This document shows positions 8,459 to 18,594 of a stretch of 50,196 bases of DNA, in pieces (position 1 is the first letter of the stretch; every line of letters starts with the position of its first letter). The position numbers and the translations under genes were made by a program. The notes beneath the pieces are model-generated. The model saw nothing but the letters and a program-made list of their open reading frames with translations. It made no database searches and was not told where the DNA came from. Source of the DNA: JACTMI01 sp964618415. Its GTDB lineage: Bacteria; Acidobacteriota; Thermoanaerobaculia; Multivoradales; JAGPDF01. The stretch is from positions 1-50,196 of the forward strand of contig CAZUAT010000012.1 in NCBI GenBank assembly GCA_964618415.1. The letters run 5' to 3'.

Positions 8459-8857
8459 TCAGCCGCTGGCCTTGCGGCCGAGGGCACGGGCGCGATCGAG
8501 CGCCCGCTGCTTCTGCGTCCAGGCGTCGTCGCCGATCGCCGGCAGCGCGCGCGCCGCCTCGAGCTGCTGACGCGCCGCGGCGGCTGTCAGGGTCGCCGGA
8601 TCGAGCGCCTCCTCGGTCAGCACCGAGAGGCGGTCCTCGATCATCTGCGCGAAACCGCCCGAGACGAACAGCGCCCGTCGGGCCCCGTCGGCGGCCTCGA
8701 GGCGCAGCTCGCCCGATCCGAGCTGGACGAGCAGCGGCGCGCGACCGGGCAGGATGCCCATCTCGCCGTCGAAGGCCGGCAGCGAGACGGACTTCACCTC
8801 GACTGCCAGGACCTCGCGCTCGGGGGTGACGACCGACAGACGAAAGGTACCGGCCAT
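8459..8857 (-). CDS. atpC: ATP synthase F1 subunit epsilon
   Basis: A 132-residue central-stalk subunit. The N-terminal beta-barrel is clear (FRLSVVTPEREVLAVEVKSV, DGEMGILPGRAPLLVQLGSG, ALFVSGGFAQM), followed by the helical C-terminal hairpin that can inhibit ATP hydrolysis. It starts 4 bp after the atpD stop and is the last structural gene of the operon. Confidence 0.95.
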   Translation of the reverse strand: MAGTFRLSVVTPEREVLAVEVKSVSLPAFDGEMGILPGRAPLLVQLGSGELRLEAADGARRALFVSGGFAQMIEDRLSVLTEEALDPATLTAAAARQQLEAARALPAIGDDAWTQKQRALDRARALGRKASG

Positions 8858-8861
8858 CGGC

Positions 8862-10319
<1,458 letters not shown>

Positions 10320-10330
10320 CGCGAGACCTT

Positions 10331-11206
10331 TCAAGCCAGGGCGTTGGCGCCGCCCACGATGTCGAGCAGTTCCATCGTGATGTGGGTCTGGCGCGCCCGG
10401 TTGTACTGACGGGTGAGGTTCTTGATCATCTCTTCGGAGGCGTCCGTGGCGGCCTTCATCGCCGCCATGCGGGCGATCTGTTCGGAAACGGCCGCGTCGA
10501 GGAAGGCCTGGAAGAAGCGGATGCGGACGATGGCCGGCAGAAGCTCGGCGAGCAGGGTGCGCGGATCGGGCCGGAACTCGTAGTCGACCGGCCGCGCCTC
10601 GGCCGCGCCGCTGCCACTCGTCGCCGCCTCGAGGGGGAGCAGCCGCGCCACCTCCGGCCGCTGACGACCGGCCGAGAAGAAACGCATATAGACCACCTCG
10701 ACGGCCGAGATGCGCCCGGCGAGGAAGTCCTCCATCAACCGGGCCGCCACCTTCTCGACGTTCTCGAAGCGCGGCACGTCACCGATCGACGTGTCCTGCA
10801 CCGCCATCGGCTGCTTCTGGAACCGGAAGTAGGAGATGCCCTTGTTGCCGTGAACGCGCAGCTCCACCTTGCGGCCGGCGGCCCGCAGCTCCTCCATCCG
10901 CGCCTGCGCGGCGCGCAGCACGTGGGCGTTGTAGCCGCCGCACAGGCCGCGCATCGAGGTGACCACGACGACGGCCACCGGAGCGTCCGGAGCGGCCGCG
11001 GTCATCAGCGGATGCCCGATCTCACCGGCGCCGCGCGACAGGTCGGCCGCCAGCTCGGTCAGCTTCTCCGTGTACGGCCGCGAGGCGACCGCCCGGTTGA
11101 AAGCGGCCTGGAAGCGTGCCGTGGCGATGAGCTGCATCGTCCGCGTGATCTTGCGGATGTTGTGCACCGCCTTGCGGCGCTTGACTAGCAGTCGGCGATT
11201 GGCCAT
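10331..11206 (-). CDS. atpG: ATP synthase F1 subunit gamma
   Basis: Rotor shaft of the enzyme, 291 residues. The N-terminal helix is typical (RRLLVKRRKAVHNIRKITRTMQ), as is the C-terminal helix (ARMAAMKAATDASEEMIKNL, NRARQTHITMELLDIVGGANAL). The central Rossmann-like part includes VVVVTSMRGLCGGYNAHVL. It sits between atpA (19 bp gap) and atpD in the operon. Confidence 0.96.
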   Translation of the reverse strand: MANRRLLVKRRKAVHNIRKITRTMQLIATARFQAAFNRAVASRPYTEKLTELAADLSRGAGEIGHPLMTAAAPDAPVAVVVVTSMRGLCGGYNAHVLRAAQARMEELRAAGRKVELRVHGNKGISYFRFQKQPMAVQDTSIGDVPRFENVEKVAARLMEDFLAGRISAVEVVYMRFFSAGRQRPEVARLLPLEAATSGSGAAEARPVDYEFRPDPRTLLAELLPAIVRIRFFQAFLDAAVSEQIARMAAMKAATDASEEMIKNLTRQYNRARQTHITMELLDIVGGANALA

Positions 11207-11225
11207 CGGTCTGCGTCCGCCCCGT

Positions 11226-12961
<1,736 letters not shown>

Positions 12962-12965
<4 letters not shown>

Positions 12966-13564
12966 CTCTTCTCCTCGGAGGACCGGTTGCGGCCCTCAAT
13001 GATCTCCCGGGTGGCGCGCTCGAGCAGCGCGTGACGCGTGCGCTCGAGGCGGGCTCCCAGACTGGAATCGAACTTCGTATCGCGGACCCGGACCACCAGC
13101 CCGCCGAGCAGCGCCGGATCGACGCGCTCGACGAGCCGGGCAGCCAGACCGCTGCGCTTGCGCACCGCCGCGGCGACGCGGTTGCGCTGACTGTCGTCGA
13201 GCGGCACCGCCGAGACGACCTCCACGTCGACGATGCCGCGCGCCTCCTGCAGCGCCGCGCGGTAGGCGCGGGCGACAGCCGGCAGCAGCTCGATGCGCCC
13301 CTTGCGCTCGAGCACCTGGACGAAGTCGGCGAAAACCGGGGTCACCCGACCGCGCAGCACACGCTCGAGCGACGCCCGCCGCTGATCGGCCGGGCTGACC
13401 GCCGACAGCAGCGTCCGGCCGACCGCCGGGTTCTCCGCCGCGTAGGCGACGATCCCCTCGATCTCGTCGAGGACCTGCTCGGCGACGCCCTGCTCCTCGG
13501 CGACGCGCATCAGCGCCACCGCCCAGATGCGCGCCAGGTCGGCCGACTGCTGGTCGCTCGCCAC
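12962..13564 (-). CDS. atpH: ATP synthase F1 subunit delta
   Basis: A 200-residue peripheral-stalk subunit. The N-terminal helical bundle (ADLARIWAVALMRVAEEQG, VLDEIEGIVAYAAENPAV) and the C-terminal beta region (VDPALLGGLVVRVRDTKFDSSLGARLERTR) are typical of OSCP/delta. It is spaced 2 bp after atpF and overlaps the start of atpA by 4 bp. Confidence 0.94.
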
Positions 13565-13566
13565 GG

Positions 13567-14148
13567 TCAGTTCGTCCCGCTCTCGATCCGGTCGATCGCC
13601 TCGCGGATCAACCGCTCGTGGTCGGCAGCGTTGACCTCACGCCCGATCAGCTGGCCGGCCAGCTCGGTGGCCAGCCGCGCGGAGGTTTCGTAGAGCTCCT
13701 TCTTGGCCGTCTCGGCGGCGATGCCGACCTCGCGCCGCGCGCGCTCGACGATCAGGGCCGCCTCGGCCCGCGCCTCGTCTTCGATCCGGCGCCGCACGAC
13801 TTCGGCGTCGTTGCGCGCCTCGTCGACGATTGCGGTCGCCTCGCCGCGCGCGGCGGTGAGCCGGTCCGTGTACTCGCGCAGCCGCGCTTCGGCCTCGTCG
13901 CGATCCCGCTTGGCCTGCTCGAGCGACGCGCGGATGAACTGCTCGCGCTGCTGCAGGCCCTGCAGGATCGGCTTCCAGGCGAACTTGCCGAGAACGAGGA
14001 CGACGAGGCCGAAGATGACCAGCGTCCACAGGGCGTTGCCGACGTTGCCGGCAAACACTCCGCCCGGCTCGGCGCCCTCGGCCGCGAAAGCCGGCGCCAC
14101 GGCAAGCGCCGCAGCGAAGGCCAGCATCCATGACTTGCGGTGATTCAT
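13567..14148 (-). CDS. atpF: ATP synthase Fo subunit b with N-terminal signal-like segment
   Basis: A 193-residue peripheral-stalk subunit. ATG 14148 has GAGGGAG 5 bp upstream; the GTG at 14178 lies inside a stem-loop and is rejected. The protein opens with a signal-peptide-like segment (MLAFAAALAVAPAFAAE), followed by the membrane anchor (ALWTLVIFGLVVLVLGKFAW, about 48-67). A long charged coiled coil follows (REQFIRASLEQAKRDRDEAE and onward). Only one b-type gene is present, so the stalk is probably a homodimer. The extra N-terminal hydrophobic segment is not part of the classical b subunit. Confidence 0.93.
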   Translation of the reverse strand: MNHRKSWMLAFAAALAVAPAFAAEGAEPGGVFAGNVGNALWTLVIFGLVVLVLGKFAWKPILQGLQQREQFIRASLEQAKRDRDEAEARLREYTDRLTAARGEATAIVDEARNDAEVVRRRIEDEARAEAALIVERARREVGIAAETAKKELYETSARLATELAGQLIGREVNAADHERLIREAIDRIESGTN

Positions 14149-14166
14149 CGAGACTCCCTCGACGGT

Positions 14167-14199
14167 GTCCGTCGGCACCGCACTCGGTGCCGAACGGAC
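14167..14199 (-). promoter_or_regulatory. Strong stem-loop between atpE and atpF
   Basis: Positions 14167-14180 pair with 14185-14199. The stem has 14 bp in two parts (GTCCGT/ACGGAC and CGGCACCG/CGGTGCCG), a one-base bulge at 14193 and a CACT loop on the plus strand. It fills the 83-bp gap between the atpE stop and the atpF start. There is no T-run behind it, so it is more likely an mRNA-stabilising, processing or attenuating element than a full terminator. Confidence 0.75.
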
Positions 14200-14231
14200 C
14201 CCGGTTCAGTTGAATTGCCGGGCGAGAGGGC

Positions 14232-14555
14232 TTACTTGATGGCGGCGAGGAAGCCGCCGAGCACCGCGAACAGCGCCGCGCCTTCGATCATGGCCGCGGT
14301 GACGATCATCGCGGTGTTGATCTGGCCGGCCACCTCGGGCTGACGCGCCATCGACTCGACGGCCGAGCCGCCGACGCGACCGATGCCGATGCCGGCACCG
14401 ATGACGGCGAGGCCGGCGCCGATCGCGCCGCCCAGGTTGGCGAGCGCGTTGCTGGCAACGGCAGCGCCCTCGGCATCAGCGGCGAAGGCGGCGGGAGCGA
14501 CGACCAGCGCGAGGCCGGCGACGGTGGCGATCTTGGCGAGCTTGCTGCGGTTCAT
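14232..14555 (-). CDS. atpE: ATP synthase Fo subunit c with N-terminal signal-like segment
   Basis: Proteolipid of the rotor ring, 107 residues. Residues 1-25 look like a signal peptide (KIATVAGLALVVAPAAFAADA). Two membrane helices follow, joined by the polar loop ARQPE. The ion-carrying Glu is in AMIVTAAMIEGAALFAVL. The residues that mark Na+-type c subunits (Gln in helix 1, Ser/Thr after the Glu) are Ile and Gly/Ala here, so proton coupling is more likely. AAGGGG stands 7 bp before the ATG. The gene is flanked by the two longest gaps in the operon, each with a stem-loop. Confidence 0.95.
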   Translation of the reverse strand: MNRSKLAKIATVAGLALVVAPAAFAADAEGAAVASNALANLGGAIGAGLAVIGAGIGIGRVGGSAVESMARQPEVAGQINTAMIVTAAMIEGAALFAVLGGFLAAIK

Positions 14556-14591
14556 GACGGTTCCCCTTGTCGTGGGTGGTTCAGATGCCGG

Positions 14592-14610
14592 GGAGGGATT
14601 GCCGCCCTCC
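14592..14610 (-). promoter_or_regulatory. Small stem-loop between atpB and atpE
   Basis: GGAGGG at 14592-14597 pairs with CCCTCC at 14605-14610 across a 7-base loop. It lies in the 76-bp gap upstream of atpE. It could help set the higher translation or stability needed for the c subunit; this is inference. Confidence 0.4.
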
Positions 14611-14631
14611 GCCGGGAGTGGACGTTCGAAG

Positions 14632-15522
14632 TCAGTGGCCGGCGCCGGCCGGATGCGGCTCGGCCCCGTCGGCGTGCTCGTGCTCGTGATGGTCGTGATG
14701 AACGTTGACGGACATGCCGATGAACAGCGCCGTCAGGAAGCTGAAGATGAACGCCTGCAGAAAGGCCACGAAGACCTCGAGCAGGCTGATCGCCACCGCG
14801 CCGGCGACGACCAGCGCTCCGATGCCGAAGCCGCCGGCCGTGCCCAGCGACTGCCCGGCCGCCAGGATGAGACCGACCAGGACGCCGAGCAGGATGTGGC
14901 CCGCCATCATGTTGGCGAACAGACGGACGGCGAGGGCGAACGTCTTGGCCACCAGGCCGATCAGCTCGACCGGCACCAGCAGGGGCGCCAGCGCCAGCGG
15001 GCCGGGGCAGAAGTGCGCGATGTAGGCCTTGCCGCCGAAGCGCAGGCCGTTGACCACCATCATGATCAGGGTGAGGATCGCCAGGGTCGCGGTGACCCAG
15101 ATGTTGCCGGTCGCCGTGCCGCCCAGGTGCAGCCCTCCGAATGCCGATAGCGGCGCGATCGGCAGCAGGCCGAGCACGTTGACCGTCAGCACGAAGAAGA
15201 AGGCGCTCCACACGTAGGGGATGAAGCGGTCGGTGTGGGCCCCGAGCACCGGCTCGGCGACCTCCTTGCGCAGGTACTGGCAGACCGTCTCGAACAGATT
15301 CGCCCACCCGGTCGGCACCAGCCGCCCGATGACGTCCGAGCCGGCCCGGCGGCGCACCGCCATCGGCACGAACAGGGTCAGCAGCAGGCCGGCCACGATC
15401 ATCATCAGGATCTGGTCGGAGAGGATGGTGATCTCGCCGTGCGGCGTCAGGACGCCGAGGTCGGCCGGAACTTCGACCATCGGATGCTGGACGACGTGTC
15501 CGAGCGGATTGTCACTGGCCAA
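14632..15522 (-). CDS. atpB: ATP synthase Fo subunit a with His-rich C-terminus
   Basis: Proton-channel subunit, 296 residues. The essential Arg is in AVRLFANMMAGHILLGVLVG, and the last helix FLQAFIFSFLTALFIGMSV is typical. Other membrane helices: ILMMIVAGLLLTLFVPMAV, YVWSAFFFVLTVNVLGLLPI, WVTATLAILTLIMMVVNGL. After the last helix the protein ends in a tail rich in His, Asp and Glu (HHDHHEHEH and onward), which most a subunits lack. It overlaps the upstream small membrane gene by 11 bp. Confidence 0.96.
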   Translation of the reverse strand: MASDNPLGHVVQHPMVEVPADLGVLTPHGEITILSDQILMMIVAGLLLTLFVPMAVRRRAGSDVIGRLVPTGWANLFETVCQYLRKEVAEPVLGAHTDRFIPYVWSAFFFVLTVNVLGLLPIAPLSAFGGLHLGGTATGNIWVTATLAILTLIMMVVNGLRFGGKAYIAHFCPGPLALAPLLVPVELIGLVAKTFALAVRLFANMMAGHILLGVLVGLILAAGQSLGTAGGFGIGALVVAGAVAISLLEVFVAFLQAFIFSFLTALFIGMSVNVHHDHHEHEHADGAEPHPAGAGH

Positions 15523-15844
15523 CTTCGCTTCTCCTCTTCGCCGCTTCCACCGCTCCGGCGCGGCGCGCCTGCGCCGTCGCCCACCAGGTTTCGATCACCA
15601 GCAGCAGCCCGTAGGCGAGCGCCAGCCCCAGAAACGCCCGCACCGTCGCGGGCCGCTCCAGCAGCAGCGCCAGCAGCCCCGCGGCGAGCAGCGTGAGCGC
15701 GAACCGCACCGCGGTCAGCGCCAGCATCCGCTTCGGTCCCGCCGGCCGGCCCGCTCCGCGCAGCAGTGCGATCAGCGGCACCGCGCCGGCCGCCAGACCG
15801 GCCGCCAGGCCCCATCCGAAGGCGATCATTCCTTCAGGGGGCAT
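15512..15844 (-). CDS. atpI: ATP synthase subunit I-like small membrane protein
   Basis: A 110-residue protein with four hydrophobic segments (AFGWGLAAGLAAGAVPLIALL, LALTAVRFALTLLAAGLLALL, AFLGLALAYGLLLVIETWW). Position between the AtpZ-like gene and atpB and the overlaps on both sides identify it as the AtpI/subunit I component, an assembly factor for the c-ring in other bacteria. Sequence similarity alone would not be decisive. An internal ATG at 15829 is an alternative start. Confidence 0.7.
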   Translation of the reverse strand: MPPEGMIAFGWGLAAGLAAGAVPLIALLRGAGRPAGPKRMLALTAVRFALTLLAAGLLALLLERPATVRAFLGLALAYGLLLVIETWWATAQARRAGAVEAAKRRSEVGQ

Positions 15845-16106
15845 CGTCCCTCCCGTCGGCGCGCCGGCGATCCGCCGCCTGCGCCCGCCGCGACTGGGCG
15901 AGCGCGGCGCGCAGAAAGTTCGTCAGCCCGCCGATCATCCCGAGCACGGCACCGATCACCGTCGCCCAGGGGTACCAGCCGTAGCGGCGATCCAGCCACC
16001 AGCCGAGGCCGAGGCCGCCGGCGATCACGATCACCAGATCGAGGCCACTCGAGGCGATCCCCAGCCAGGCGGAGCGCTCCGTCGGACTCTGCCTGGATTC
16101 GGGCAC
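15834..16106 (-). CDS. atpZ: AtpZ/AtpI-type accessory protein
   Basis: A 90-residue protein with two membrane helices (GLDLVIVIAGGLGLGWWLD and ATVIGAVLGMIGGLTNFLRA), the WWLDRRYGWYPW linker typical of this family, and a basic tail. Members precede atpB in many bacteria and assist ATP synthase assembly; a Mg2+/Ca2+ role has been proposed. It is the first gene of the operon and overlaps the next gene by 11 bp. Confidence 0.82.
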   Translation of the reverse strand: MPESRQSPTERSAWLGIASSGLDLVIVIAGGLGLGWWLDRRYGWYPWATVIGAVLGMIGGLTNFLRAALAQSRRAQAADRRRADGRDDAP

Positions 16107-16248
16107 GCCCTGGAACCTCGACTCTCGCTACCGCGGAAGATTCGGAATCGCCGGGAAGCTCCCCGGAATGCTGGCCCTGCCGTCCTGCTGCCCTGCCGAT
16201 TGATGTACGCCTCCCCGCCTTGCGGATGGGTCAGCGCCAAGCGGCGGA

Positions 16249-16257
16249 ACGATATCA
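16249..16257 (-). promoter_or_regulatory. Candidate extended -10 for the ATP synthase operon
   Basis: On the minus strand this reads TGATATCGT (TGN-TANNNT). It lies in the only gap before the operon (16107-16308). The leader to atpZ would be about 135 nt, which is long, so the assignment is uncertain. Apart from this and a GC-rich hairpin at 16268-16286 I see nothing in the gap. Confidence 0.35.
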
Positions 16258-16267
16258 GAGGCTTCGC

Positions 16268-16286
16268 GCGGCCGGCAACCGGCCGC
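16268..16286 (-). terminator. GC-rich hairpin after the DUF2007 gene
   Basis: An 8-bp perfect stem (GCGGCCGG/CCGGCCGC) with a CAA loop, 22 bp after the stop of the DUF2007 gene and just upstream of the putative ATP synthase promoter. No T-run follows, so it may be a weak terminator only. Confidence 0.4.
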
Positions 16287-16308
16287 CGTCAGCCAAGGTC
16301 GGCCAGCT

Positions 16309-16710
16309 TCAGTCGTCGCCGTCGGGGTCCGACGCGAGCTCCTCGCGCAGCTCCTCGGGCAGCTCGCCGTCGATCTCGACGCCGTCCTCGAACAGCGCCT
16401 GGGCCTCGGCCAGCCGATCGCGCGGCACCAGGATCTCCACCGCCACCCCGCTGTGCGCGCTGGCGGCGGCCGGGCCGAGCGGCAGCATGCTGGTCGCCGC
16501 GCCGCCCTCGGCGACGTACGGAATGCCGGCCGCCTCGAGGGCCGAGCGCACGAGCGGCAGCAGATCCGGGTCCGCGGTAGCCATCAACAGCTCGTAGTTC
16601 GGTTCCGGGTGACGCTCGGGCGGCAGGGTCTCGACCAGCGCCACGTCGCAGTCCGAACAGCGGTCGAATCCGGGGCGGAACTCGCTGCGACACTGGGGAC
16701 AGAACGGCAT
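16309..16710 (-). CDS. Zinc-ribbon DUF2007 protein
   Basis: A 133-residue protein starting at ATG 16710, with GAGGAGG 5 bp upstream. The N-terminus is a zinc ribbon (CPQCRSEFRPGFDRCSDC, residues 4-21). A DUF2007-type alpha/beta domain follows (YELLMATADPDLLPLVRSAL, GIPYVAEGG, VEILVPRDRLAEAQALFE). The C-terminus is acidic. DUF2007 proteins are thought to be signal-transducing or small-molecule sensing, but no function is established. The gene is divergent from the carboxylase gene. Confidence 0.75.
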   Translation of the reverse strand: MPFCPQCRSEFRPGFDRCSDCDVALVETLPPERHPEPNYELLMATADPDLLPLVRSALEAAGIPYVAEGGAATSMLPLGPAAASAHSGVAVEILVPRDRLAEAQALFEDGVEIDGELPEELREELASDPDGDD

Positions 16711-16800
16711 GCCGGCCTCCTCTCGGGCGTCGCCCGGCATTGTACGCAATCGGCGGACGATAGGATCGCCGGCAGTGCCCGCCGGAGACGTGGAGACGAC

Positions 16801-18366
<1,566 letters not shown>

Positions 18367-18375
18367 AGGCAGCCG

Positions 18376-18401
18376 CCGCAGCACACGGCCGCAGCACACG
18401 G
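18376..18401. repeat. 13-bp tandem repeat, two copies
   Basis: CCGCAGCACACGG occurs twice in direct succession just after the carboxylase stop. It lies in the 228-bp gap 18367-18594, in which I see no gene, terminator with a T-run, or RNA. Confidence 0.6.
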
Positions 18402-18594
18402 CCCCAGCAGCCACCCACCGCCGAGAGCCGGGGTGCGGACGGTCGGCAGGGGCGCCGTGGCGGGGGGCCCCGTCCTCCAGCGGCTATTCGTGAGAGAGCC
18501 CGGGGTACCGACCAAGCCCCTGACGAGGATCCGCACCCCGGCCACCACCAGCGGCCGCTGCGCTGCCAGAACGCGTCCCGATAGGATCGCGCGC

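Noticed and set aside
14148..14178. GTG at 14178 as start of atpF
   Set aside because: It lies inside the strong stem-loop; ATG 14148 has a good ribosome site.
14232..14555. Sodium-type c subunit
   Set aside because: The Gln in helix 1 and the Ser/Thr after the carboxylate that mark sodium binding are replaced by Ile and Gly/Ala.
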